Shown here: one piece after another, positions 1 to 7,136 of the stretch
Numbering within the stretch: the stretch's first letter is position 1
Layout: every line of letters begins with the position of its first letter
Assembly (NCBI GenBank): GCA_005110385.1
Contig: DUDT01000012.1
Location: 148,600-212,599, forward strand
Direction: 5' to 3'
DNA: 64,000 nt
Source: Candidatus Melainabacteria bacterium
GTDB lineage: Bacteria > Cyanobacteriota > Vampirovibrionia > LMEP-6097
The notes under the pieces: model-generated
Database searches by the model: none
What the model saw: only the letters and a program-made list of their open reading frames with translations
What the model was told of the DNA's origin: nothing
Program-made: the position numbers and the translations under genes

Positions 1-731
1 CTGGTGCGGTGCAGCCTTCTAGGTAAGATACATAGCTGTTATCGTCGCAGATTATAAGTGTCCTTTCAAATTGACCAGAGCCTTTGGTGTTAATCCTAAA
101 ATTCGTGGAAAGCTCTAAAGGACATTTAGTGTTAGGTGGTATGTAGATGAAAGTGCCATCGCTAAAGACAGCACTGTTCAGTGCTGTGAAGTAATTATCA
201 GTATGAGGCACTACTGAGCCTATATATTTTTTTATTAATTCTGGATGTTCTTGTATGGCTTCAGAAATAGAACAGAATATTATACCTATTTCAGCTAAGG
301 CTTTTTTATGTGTATTAGCTACAGAAACGCTGTCAAATATTGCATCTACGGCTATGCCTTCTAGTCTTTTTTGCTCACCAATAGGGATACCAAGTTTTTC
401 ATAGGTTTTAAGTATTTCTGGGTCTACTTCTTCAAGACTATTTTTTCCTATTTTTTTCTTAGGCGCTGAGTAGTAAATGACATCCTGCAAGTCTATTTTG
501 GGGTAGTTTAATAAAGCCCATTCTGGCTCAGTCATTTTCAAGAAAGCTTTATAGGCTTTAAGTCTGAACTCAAGCATGAACTCAGGTTCGTTTTTAATAC
601 GGGAAATCCTGTTTATTACTTCTTCAGATAAGCCTTTAGGGAAAGAATCCGTCTCAAGTTCAGTCGTGAAACCATATTTATACTCTTGGGAGTTAAGGTT
701 TTCAAGAATAGAGCTGCTTTTGGTTTCCATA
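1..731 (-). CDS. sufB: Fe-S cluster assembly protein SufB (partial, 3' end outside the window)
   Basis: SufB is the scaffold component of the cytoplasmic SufBCD complex that builds Fe-S clusters. The visible N-terminal 243 codons start at an ATG (731) with [20 protein letters not shown] and contain the typical SufB stretches around [20 protein letters not shown], the [20 protein letters not shown] segment and the [20 protein letters not shown] segment, ending in YLEGCTAP, which is where the beta-helix core continues. The rest lies beyond position 1. The start codon is 7 nt after the stop of the Rrf2 regulator upstream, so the two genes should form one transcript read on the minus strand. This is family recognition from sequence; the C-terminal part cannot be checked. 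Confidence 0.95.
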
Positions 732-738
732 ATTTAAC

Positions 739-1221
739 TTACCTAATCATCTCCATAACATCTACCATGCTGTTGTTTACTAAATCTTTGACATTGCTTT
801 CTGCCTGCATCAGTTCTGCTAAAGTAATTCGACTGAATAATTGATCTAATAAGCTCGTAATGTAATGCCAGACTGGTCTTATTGAACAGCTTGAGCTGTG
901 CATGCATCTTTCTAAAACACCAGCATGAGAATCACAGAAACTAGATGGGAAAATCTTTTCACTCAAGGCACTTACGACATTGTAAAGAGTAATATCTTTA
1001 GGATCTCTTGCTAATTTGTAACCACCATTTTTCCCTCTAACACTTTCTATAAGTTCACCATTGCGCAATAGAGTGATGATGGAGGCAGCATACTCAGGCG
1101 TAATTCCTTCAGCTTCTGCGATTTGACTTAAGCTAACTAATTTTAATGGAGAGACTGCTTCAAGTAAAGCTACTCTCAGTATGATTCTTAGACCGTATTC
1201 TTCATTGGCGGAAATCTTCAT
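739..1221 (-). CDS. Rrf2/IscR-family transcriptional regulator, probable regulator of the suf operon
   Basis: A 160-residue Rrf2-type winged-helix regulator. The N-terminus MKISANEEYGLRIILRVAL is the standard Rrf2 opening, followed by the helix-turn-helix around SLSQIAEAEGITPEYAASII and the wing motif VRGKNGGYKLARDP. Three cysteines in the linker (CDSHAGVLERC, then SSSC) have the arrangement used by IscR/RsrR-type proteins to bind an Fe-S cluster, so it can plausibly sense cluster supply. It directly precedes sufB (7-nt gap), and a perfect 9-bp inverted repeat lies across its own promoter, which fits autoregulation. In cyanobacteria the suf regulator SufR belongs to a different family (DeoR-type), so the name sufR is avoided here. 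Confidence 0.88.
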   Translation of the reverse strand: MKISANEEYGLRIILRVALLEAVSPLKLVSLSQIAEAEGITPEYAASIITLLRNGELIESVRGKNGGYKLARDPKDITLYNVVSALSEKIFPSSFCDSHAGVLERCMHSSSCSIRPVWHYITSLLDQLFSRITLAELMQAESNVKDLVNNSMVDVMEMIR

Positions 1222-1223
1222 AT

Positions 1224-1253
1224 CTTAATCTTTAGTATTTTATCAAGATTAAG
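1224..1253 (-). promoter_or_regulatory. Palindromic operator/promoter of the rrf2-sufB operon
   Basis: CTTAATCTT (1224-1232) and AAGATTAAG (1245-1253) form a perfect 9-bp inverted repeat with a 12-nt spacer. On the minus strand the spacer holds GATAAAATAC, a good -10 candidate, so the palindrome brackets the promoter just upstream of the regulator's ATG at 1221. An autoregulatory Rrf2-family operator is the natural reading. This is inferred from position and symmetry only. Confidence 0.55.
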
Positions 1254-1269
1254 GCGTGGTAAAAGCCTT

Positions 1270-1286
1270 TTGAGAATAGTTCTCAA
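1270..1286. promoter_or_regulatory. Perfect 7-bp inverted repeat between the peptidase-like gene and rrf2
   Basis: TTGAGAA-TAG-TTCTCAA is a perfect palindrome lying 5 nt past the stop of the upstream minus-strand gene and 49 nt before the Rrf2 start. It is not followed by a T-run on the minus strand, so it is a weak terminator candidate; it may be a second regulator site. Confidence 0.3.
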
Positions 1287-1291
1287 GAGAT

Positions 1292-2122
1292 TTAATTTGA
1301 GTACAACTCTAGATACTTTTTCTCTCTTGGGATAATTGTATTCTTCAAGTCATCAGCGGTTTTGTTGACGCCTTTTTCTCGAAGGAATATTTCATAGCCC
1401 TCAAGTCTTTTTATGCTTTTCTGGAAAGTTTCTCTCTCCTCTGTAGTTCTATCGGGAGAGTTATTCTGATTTTCAAGCCTATCTATATGACCAAATTCAT
1501 GATCTATTATCGCTAAAGCACTAGCGAGTGGAGACATTTTATTTGCGTCTAATAGCATTCGATGTATGATCTTAGTCTCTCCTGTTACTGGATCTTTATA
1601 CTCACCAGAGAGGGTCATAGCGTTAATGTCACCTTTTTCTGTTTTAGTTGCGAGCTCTAGCAATTTACTTTTTTGGTTTTTAAAGCCGTCTGTATTAGCA
1701 AGCTCCCTCAATCTTGCTGGGATATTACCACTAACATCAAAAATGACATTAGAATTCTTTAACGTTTTATCTAATTCATCCGAACCATTCTCTATCATGC
1801 CAGCTGAAGCATTAATAATCCCTTGAATATCTTTCTCATAGCCATTAAGTTCAGGAGAAATCTCTATCGTTTTAATTCCACTTCTGTTGGAATTGTCTCC
1901 AGAAGCGATTAACCAACTACTTTCAGCACCTGTTCCATTTAATCTTCTCGTCCAGCTCAGGTCAGGAGGAAGCTCAACTGATCTAGTAATCGTGTCAGGG
2001 TTCGGCTCTTGCTCTGAGGTATTTTCAGTTTTTATGATAGGGTCTCTATTTATGTTAGTGCTGATAATTTTAAAATCAGATGGCGTCAATGATGTGATTC
2101 CATTAGTTTTTATTAATGTCAT
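1292..2122 (-). CDS. Putative zinc metallopeptidase-like protein with HEFGH motif
   Basis: A 276-residue protein not recognised as a named family. The first roughly 100 residues are polar and low in hydrophobic content (rich in N, T, S, E), with no signal peptide. Near residues 205-212 the sequence IIDHEFGH holds an HExxH zinc-binding signature in a hydrophobic helix, followed within 20 residues by acidic residues (TTEERE) that could give a third ligand. The layout of a disordered N-terminus, one HExxH and a short C-terminus recalls M91/NleD-type bacterial effector proteases, but the identity to that family is not established. It is read alone in front of the rrf2-sufB operon, with its own AT-rich promoter region near 2150-2190. 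Confidence 0.6.
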   Translation of the reverse strand: MTLIKTNGITSLTPSDFKIISTNINRDPIIKTENTSEQEPNPDTITRSVELPPDLSWTRRLNGTGAESSWLIASGDNSNRSGIKTIEISPELNGYEKDIQGIINASAGMIENGSDELDKTLKNSNVIFDVSGNIPARLRELANTDGFKNQKSKLLELATKTEKGDINAMTLSGEYKDPVTGETKIIHRMLLDANKMSPLASALAIIDHEFGHIDRLENQNNSPDRTTEERETFQKSIKRLEGYEIFLREKGVNKTADDLKNTIIPREKKYLELYSN

Positions 2123-2160
2123 AACGCTCTCTCTTCACTAATAAATAGTTTTTAGTCTTA

Positions 2161-2189
2161 AGTAATTGATAAGTATTACTGTTTATCAA
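2161..2189. promoter_or_regulatory. Nested inverted repeats in the divergent intergenic region
   Basis: Between the divergent peptidase-like gene and the LD-carboxypeptidase, AGTAAT (2161-2166) pairs with ATTACT (2175-2180), and TTGATAA (2166-2172) pairs with TTATCAA (2183-2189). The sequence CTTGATAAA read on the minus strand also occurs inside the rrf2 promoter palindrome, so a shared regulator is possible. No direct evidence of binding. Confidence 0.3.
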
Positions 2190-2221
2190 GGCTTAATATT
2201 TTTAATTTTTTTATTCGTTGC

Positions 2222-2227
2222 TATAAT
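2222..2227 (+). promoter_or_regulatory. -10 element TATAAT of the LD-carboxypeptidase gene
   Basis: A consensus TATAAT lies 19 nt before the ATG at 2247, downstream of a T-rich stretch. There is no convincing -35 hexamer. Confidence 0.55.
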
Positions 2228-2246
2228 CGGCTAGGACGGACTGCTA

Positions 2247-3194
2247 ATGAAAATTTCTCTAATTTGTATTTCATCTCCAATAACAGAAGAGCAGTTAGCA
2301 CAGCTAGACAAGTCTTTAGGGTATTTACGTTCACTTGGCTTAGAACCTCTTTATAGTGATGAAATATTTAGTTTAGAGAAAAGATCTGTAAGTGAGCGAG
2401 TTCAGGAATTTACTGATGCTTATTTAAATAAAGAAACATCTCTGATACTCTCAGTGCGAGGTGGGGCTGGATGTATAGAGCTTTTAGAGCACTTGGATTA
2501 TGAGAAAATTTTAAAAGCAAATGCTAAGCCTATGCTTGCTTACAGTGATTTGACGACTCTTGCACTTGCTTTTAATCGTAAAGCTAATGATTTAAATTTA
2601 GAGCCTATTCCCTTTTATCATTCGCCAATGCTCTTTGAGATGGCGTCTTGGTTTGATGATGCAGAGAAGATTTTAGAAGCTAGTTCTGTAAATAAAAAAA
2701 TCTTTGAATTATTTATAAGTTTAATAAAAGAGACTACTGTTTCTGAACATGGGGGAATGATTCTTGCAGGGAGACCGTCTCAGTTAGAGTTTAGGAAAGC
2801 TTTTCTTGAACAGTTAATAAAATTTAGTGAGCTTGGGCAGTATGCACCGCATGTAAAAGAATCTCTGATTGGCAATGGCTCTAATTATCTTATTGGTGCC
2901 AATCTTTCGGTCTTTTGTAGTCTTCTGGGAACAGCTTATATGCCAGACTTGAAAGGGAAAATACTTTTCTTGGAAGAATGTAACGAACCTCTATACAAGA
3001 TGGAAAGAATGTTTTATCAACTGCATTTAGCAGGCTGCTTTAAAGATATCGAGGAACTGTGGATAGGAACTTCTTTAAATGCAGAGTTGCCGATGAATTT
3101 ACTTGAAAGTTTTAGTGCCATCTATAACTTTAGACTTGTTACTGACTTGCCCATTGGGCACGGGGAGCTGAATTTTATTACCCCACTGTTTTAA
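2247..3194 (+). CDS. LD-carboxypeptidase, peptidase family S66 (LdcA/MccF-like)
   Basis: A 315-residue serine peptidase of the S66 family, which removes the terminal D-Ala from murein tetrapeptides during cell-wall recycling (LdcA) or cleaves microcin C analogues (MccF). Seen in the sequence: SVRGGAGCIELLEHLDYE (residues about 69-86), the nucleophile motif MLAYSDLTTL with Ser100, the KILFLEECNEPLYKMERM block carrying the catalytic glutamate region, and the C-terminal LPIGHGELNFITP with His305. All three parts of the Ser-Glu-His triad are therefore present. The usual oxyanion glycine in GYSD is Ala-Tyr here. It has no signal peptide, consistent with a cytoplasmic enzyme. Its last 96 nt overlap the convergent gene at 3099-3986. 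Confidence 0.88.
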   Translation: MKISLICISSPITEEQLAQLDKSLGYLRSLGLEPLYSDEIFSLEKRSVSERVQEFTDAYLNKETSLILSVRGGAGCIELLEHLDYEKILKANAKPMLAYSDLTTLALAFNRKANDLNLEPIPFYHSPMLFEMASWFDDAEKILEASSVNKKIFELFISLIKETTVSEHGGMILAGRPSQLEFRKAFLEQLIKFSELGQYAPHVKESLIGNGSNYLIGANLSVFCSLLGTAYMPDLKGKILFLEECNEPLYKMERMFYQLHLAGCFKDIEELWIGTSLNAELPMNLLESFSAIYNFRLVTDLPIGHGELNFITPLF

Positions 3195-3986
3195 GAGTTT
3201 TACTTTGTCTCTATTTTTTGCTTCTTGTATTAGTACTTGTTTAACTTGTTTTAATTTGAATTTTTCTTGAATCTCGTCTAAGGAATCTTTAATATTTTCA
3301 TTTACTATAAAGCTGAAATTTTCGTTCTTTTCAAAATGTACATATTTGTCGACGAAAGTTACTAGAAAATTTATGAAAGATAGTGCTTGAGTGGGTGGTA
3401 CTATAAATTCAAAAATATTTTTCTCGGGATCTATTTTGTAGGCATAACCTAAGATGTTTTCAGGATTACTTGCAGAGTGGAAAACGTAGGTGTTGTCCAA
3501 TCGATTCTTGAAGAAATCAGGATAATGAAATAAATAATCTCTAAATTCTATTGGTTGTGCGTATTTGCAGATTTGTATCATATTCTTTATATCTTTATTT
3601 GTCGCTATTTCACAGAGAATATTTACTGTATCTAGGCTAGTAGTTTTGAAATCTTGATATTCAAAAAGATATTCACGAGTGAGTCTACGAAAGCCTTGTG
3701 CTTGCAGGAAGGTGATTTCATTTACTTGATCACTCTCTGTGAGCTTGCTAATAAAATAATAGATATCTTCTTTAAGGCTGAAATGGGAGACGAAGTCTTT
3801 TAAAAGTTCCTCATGGTTAGTGTCGAATTCATGGAGTTCCAGTGCTTTTTTAGCTTCTAGATACTTACTGTAAAGGATAGATGAGACTACTTGATTATTT
3901 TCTATGCTAGCGTAATAGTCCTTACCCCAGATGAAATCTTTTCTGTATCTATAAAGATCTATTAAATTTAGTGTTTTAGTTTTCAC
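3099..3986 (-). CDS. Hypothetical protein, possibly GNAT-like
   Basis: A 295-residue protein of unknown function rich in K, F, Y and L. No signal peptide or membrane segment is visible. Blocks such as EITFLQAQGFRRLTREYLFEY and SNPENILGYAYKIDPEKNIFE have the rhythm of GNAT acetyltransferase strands and of a duplicated GNAT fold, but no acetyl-CoA binding loop (R/QxxGxG/A) can be pointed to, so this remains a weak guess. The gene overlaps the 3' end of the LD-carboxypeptidase by 96 nt in convergent orientation. The overlap is long but the reading frame is full length with protein-like composition throughout, so I regard it as real. Confidence 0.7.
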   Translation of the reverse strand: MKTKTLNLIDLYRYRKDFIWGKDYYASIENNQVVSSILYSKYLEAKKALELHEFDTNHEELLKDFVSHFSLKEDIYYFISKLTESDQVNEITFLQAQGFRRLTREYLFEYQDFKTTSLDTVNILCEIATNKDIKNMIQICKYAQPIEFRDYLFHYPDFFKNRLDNTYVFHSASNPENILGYAYKIDPEKNIFEFIVPPTQALSFINFLVTFVDKYVHFEKNENFSFIVNENIKDSLDEIQEKFKLKQVKQVLIQEAKNRDKVKLLKQWGNKIQLPVPNGQVSNKSKVIDGTKTFK

Positions 3987-4084
3987 GATAGATAATCTTA
4001 GTTTAAATTTAACTACTTGAAAGAATATTTGCGTTATTTCCTATCTTCTAATCAGTTAAAATATTTACTTAAGATTATATAAAT

Positions 4085-5311
4085 ATGTCAAAAAAAATAG
4101 CCGATAAAGTAGTTCTTGCATATAGTGGGGGGTTAGATACTTCTGTAGCCGTGAAGTGGCTTCTAGAACATAAATGTAATGAGGTCGTCTGCGTAGCGAT
4201 AGACTTAGGGCAAGGACAGGAGCTTGAAGAGATACAAGCAAAAGCCCTTACCATCGGAGCTAGTGAAAGTAGAGTTATAGATGCTAAGCAAGAATTTATA
4301 GAAGAGTTTTGTTTCAGAGCTTTAAAAGCTAATGCTAATTATCAAGAAAATTATCCTTTAGCTACCGCCTTAGCTAGACCGCTTATCTCGAAGATTTTAG
4401 TAGAGATAGCTCATGAATATAAAGCTGATGCTATCGCGCATGGCTGTACTGGAAAGGGTAATGATCAAGTAAGATTTGATCTATCTATTATGGCTTTAGA
4501 CCCTAAGCTTAAAATCATCGCTCCAGCTAGAGAGTGGGGGATGACTAGAGAAGAAAGTATCGAGTATGCAGATAAGCACGGTATTCCAGTTCCGACTTCT
4601 AAGAAGAGTCCTTATTCGATAGATTTAAATCTATGGGGCAGGTCTGCTGAGTGTGGCATTTTAGAAGATGCTACAGTAGAGCCTCCAGAAGATGTTTATG
4701 GCATGACGAAATCTCCAGAATCTGCTCCAGATAAAGCAGAGTATGTGCGTATCTCTTTTGAGAAGGGTATTCCCGTAGCGGTTAATGGTAAATCTTTTGC
4801 GCCGATTGAGCTTGTCGAAGAGTTAAATAGAATCGCTGGTGATAATGCTATTGGGCGTATCGATAAAATCGAAGATAGAGTAGTCGGTATTAAGTCTAGG
4901 GAGATCTATGAAGCTCCAGCAGCAGTGCTTTTAGGTAAAGCACATAAAGAATTAGAGTATTTAGTGATGACTAAAAATATGAAAAGCTTTAAAAACCTGC
5001 TTGACGAGAAGTATTCAGAAATGATTTATCAAGGTTTCTGGTTCGAGCCACTTAGAGACTGCATGGATGCCTTTATAAATCAATCACAAGAGCATGTAAC
5101 TGGTGAGATAGAACTTAAATTATATAAAGGTTCTATCGCTGTAGCTTCAAGAAAATCACCATTCTCGCTCTATGATAAAGGCTTAGCGACTTATGATAAA
5201 GGTGATATGTTTAATCACCAGTCAGCAGTTGGGTTTATAGAGCTTTTCGGTATGCAGATGAAGACGCATGCTGTGGTTTCTAAGGCTGATAAGCTTGCTG
5301 TTAAGAAATAG
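4085..5311 (+). CDS. argG: Argininosuccinate synthase
   Basis: ArgG joins citrulline and aspartate using ATP, giving argininosuccinate in arginine synthesis; it acts in the cytoplasm as a tetramer. The 408-residue length is typical. The ATP-pyrophosphatase P-loop VLAYSGGLDTSVAVKWL is at residues 10-26, with AHGCTGKGNDQVRFD further on (citrulline/aspartate-binding loop), the segment SPYSIDLNLWGRSAECG, and EIYEAPAAVLLGKAHKELE in the C-terminal part. It stands alone, without argH or other arg genes beside it. The start at 4085 follows an AT-rich stretch (GATTATATAAAT) and has no Shine-Dalgarno sequence. Confidence 0.97.
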   Translation: MSKKIADKVVLAYSGGLDTSVAVKWLLEHKCNEVVCVAIDLGQGQELEEIQAKALTIGASESRVIDAKQEFIEEFCFRALKANANYQENYPLATALARPLISKILVEIAHEYKADAIAHGCTGKGNDQVRFDLSIMALDPKLKIIAPAREWGMTREESIEYADKHGIPVPTSKKSPYSIDLNLWGRSAECGILEDATVEPPEDVYGMTKSPESAPDKAEYVRISFEKGIPVAVNGKSFAPIELVEELNRIAGDNAIGRIDKIEDRVVGIKSREIYEAPAAVLLGKAHKELEYLVMTKNMKSFKNLLDEKYSEMIYQGFWFEPLRDCMDAFINQSQEHVTGEIELKLYKGSIAVASRKSPFSLYDKGLATYDKGDMFNHQSAVGFIELFGMQMKTHAVVSKADKLAVKK

Positions 5312-5320
5312 TTTGGAAGG

Positions 5321-5366
5321 GGACTGCTGCCAAGAAAACGCAGAAATTGGAGTTTGGCAACAGTGC
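5321..5366. repeat. Dispersed repeat copy A (hairpin form) between argG and the HEPT gene
   Basis: This copy holds the core GAAAACGCAGAAATTGGAG. ACTGCTGCCAA (5323-5333) on its left pairs with TTGGCAACAGT (5354-5364) on its right with a single mismatch, so the core sits in a hairpin loop. A TTG inside the core at 5347 opens a false N-terminal extension of the following gene. Confidence 0.75.
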
Positions 5367-5370
5367 AATT

Positions 5371-5799
5371 ATGAGTAAAATTAATTTAGAGTACTTCATA
5401 AGATGTATGAATACCTTGGAGAAGGCTTTTAGTTCTTTAGCTAAATTTTCTACAGAGGATGAACTCTATGATATTTACAGGGCAGCTTGTGTAAAGGAGT
5501 TTGAGCTTATAATCGAACAGTCAGTGAAATTATTGCGAAGATCTTTAAAACCATATTTTGCCTTACCTAGAGAGTTAGATACGATGAACTTTAAGGACGT
5601 TTTTCGCAGTGCTAGTAAGCATGGTTTACTGAGCCTAGAAGAAACTGAAAGATGGTTTAAGTATCGTGATAGTCGTAATGAAACGGCACATGATTATGGG
5701 GTTAATTTTGCGAATGAAACTTTAAGTTTAATTCCTGAGTTTATAATCGATGCTAATAAATTAGCCGAAACTATAGAGGCTTTAAATGAAGCAGCCTGA
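5371..5799 (+). CDS. HEPT-domain protein, HI0074-like (partner of MNT nucleotidyltransferase)
   Basis: A 142-residue all-helical protein of the HI0074/HEPT group, which pairs with a minimal nucleotidyltransferase. HEPT proteins in such pairs often act as RNase toxins with an RX4-6H motif; RNETAHDY (Arg102 to His107) matches RX4H. The ATG at 5371 (MSKINLEYFIRCMNTLEKAF) is preferred over the in-frame TTG at 5347, because the extra eight residues would come from the dispersed repeat. Its last 14 nt overlap the MNT gene that follows, typical of a coupled toxin-antitoxin-like operon. Whether it is toxic here is inference from the family. Confidence 0.85.
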   Translation: MSKINLEYFIRCMNTLEKAFSSLAKFSTEDELYDIYRAACVKEFELIIEQSVKLLRRSLKPYFALPRELDTMNFKDVFRSASKHGLLSLEETERWFKYRDSRNETAHDYGVNFANETLSLIPEFIIDANKLAETIEALNEAA

Positions 5800-6097
5800 G
5801 CTATTTCTAAGAGAAAAAGATAAATTAAGATTACTGGAGATAGCAGATGAATATTTACCCGATATTTCTATCTGGGCTTATGGTTCGCGGGTTACTGGAA
5901 ATGCTCATGAAAGCAGTGATTTAGATATAGTTTTACGGTCTGCTGATTTGAAACCTATACCGATAGGAGCTTTCTCGGATTTTATTGATGCTATTAAAGA
6001 ATCTAATATTCCTATTTTAATAGATGTATTTGATTGGGCTCGGCTGCCAGAGAGCTTTCATGAGGGGATTCTTGAAGCTTATGTGGTTTTGAGGTGA
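5786..6097 (+). CDS. Minimal nucleotidyltransferase (MNT), HI0073-like antitoxin partner
   Basis: A 103-residue nucleotidyltransferase of the DNA polymerase beta superfamily. The catalytic signature WAYGSRVTGNAHESSDLDIVL shows GS(x)10DxD: Gly-Ser, then Asp-Leu-Asp as metal ligands; a third acidic residue is likely in ILIDVFDW. MNT proteins of HEPT/MNT modules neutralise HEPT by adding AMP residues to it, so the active-site residues seen here fit that role. It starts inside the 3' end of the HEPT gene (14-nt overlap), suggesting translational coupling. Nothing else in the operon. Confidence 0.85.
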   Translation: MKQPELFLREKDKLRLLEIADEYLPDISIWAYGSRVTGNAHESSDLDIVLRSADLKPIPIGAFSDFIDAIKESNIPILIDVFDWARLPESFHEGILEAYVVLR

Positions 6098-6143
6098 TGG
6101 GGATAATCAAGGAGCAATGATCATTAGTTTAGAGCATTAACAA

Positions 6144-6909
6144 TCAGTGTTTTTTATACTTGACTTCATCTATGCTGAGTGGTTCTGGACAATCAATACA
6201 AATAAGATATCTTAATTCTCTAAGTATGTTGATTTCATCAGTAGTTAACGATTTTGGCCATTTAGTATTAATCGAATAAAACGTTTTTGCAAATCCTATA
6301 TTTTCCATGCTCGCTCCTTCAAAGTTAACATTAGCCAAGTTTGAATTAATTATATAGGTATTGTTCATATTAACTTTTTTCATATTTGAGCCAGAAAAAT
6401 TTACATCAAAAAGGTGTGATTTAGAAAAATTTGCCCCTTCAAGGTTAACATTAGAAAGATATTATATTTTTAATTCTATATATAATTCTCTCAAAGAAAT
6501 TGATTTTCATTGACTCTGGAATATCTGCATTGAAATTATTCCAATCAATATTAATTTGAACAGGAATATTTACAAACGGAGATTGAATATCATTCAAAAA
6601 AGCACCGGCGAGGTTTGGATCTTCTTTTATGTAAGAGTTTATATATTCTTGAAAAGCAACTGTTCTTATTCTGAAATTATACTTTGGTTCATTTGTGCAG
6701 TTTTTGTCACGAGGACAATCTATTGTACTTTTAGTATCATATAAAAATTTTATCAATTCTGTTTTTCGATTGAAATGTACTTGCTTATTAGATGCTTGAA
6801 TTTGTTGATTTTGAAGATAGAGTATTCCTAACTCTAGAATTAGGGCTAAAAATGTCGCTATAGCAATAATAATTAAAACTTCTTTCTCTTTATCTTTAAG
6901 AAAATCCAA
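6144..6909 (-). pseudogene. Frameshifted pentapeptide-repeat membrane protein
   Basis: Two adjacent minus-strand frames appear to be one former gene. The 5' part (6909-6451, TTG start) gives an N-terminal transmembrane helix (VLIIIAIATFLALILELGIL), then NRKTELIKFLYDTKSTIDC, the linker RIRTVAFQEYINSYI and the first pentapeptide-like step NLAGAFLNDI; this order is standard for membrane-anchored pentapeptide proteins. It stops at TAA 6451. In another frame starting right there, repeats continue: NVNLEGANF, DVNFSGSNM, NLANVNFEGASMENIGFA, running to 6144. The 3' part has no start of its own at the beginning of the repeats. A one-nucleotide shift in the A/T-rich stretch near 6450-6470 would join them. 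It may also be read as two small genes. Confidence 0.6.
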
Positions 6910-7136
6910 GCCCTAGGCATTCAAAAGCAGATTTCAACATGGTTCAATTTTATCAAAGAAAAATATTAACGTATTTAAATCAAAGCTGAAGAAGTAAGTC
7001 CTTTTCCTGAAAGCAAAATGAACTTAAATATTTGAAATGGGGCTGTGCATTGTAATGCGAGGAGAAAGTTTAAGCCAATTAGCAAATATAGATTCTTTAA
7101 AATATCTTGATGAAGCTACATTGCCAGAGCTGCGAA

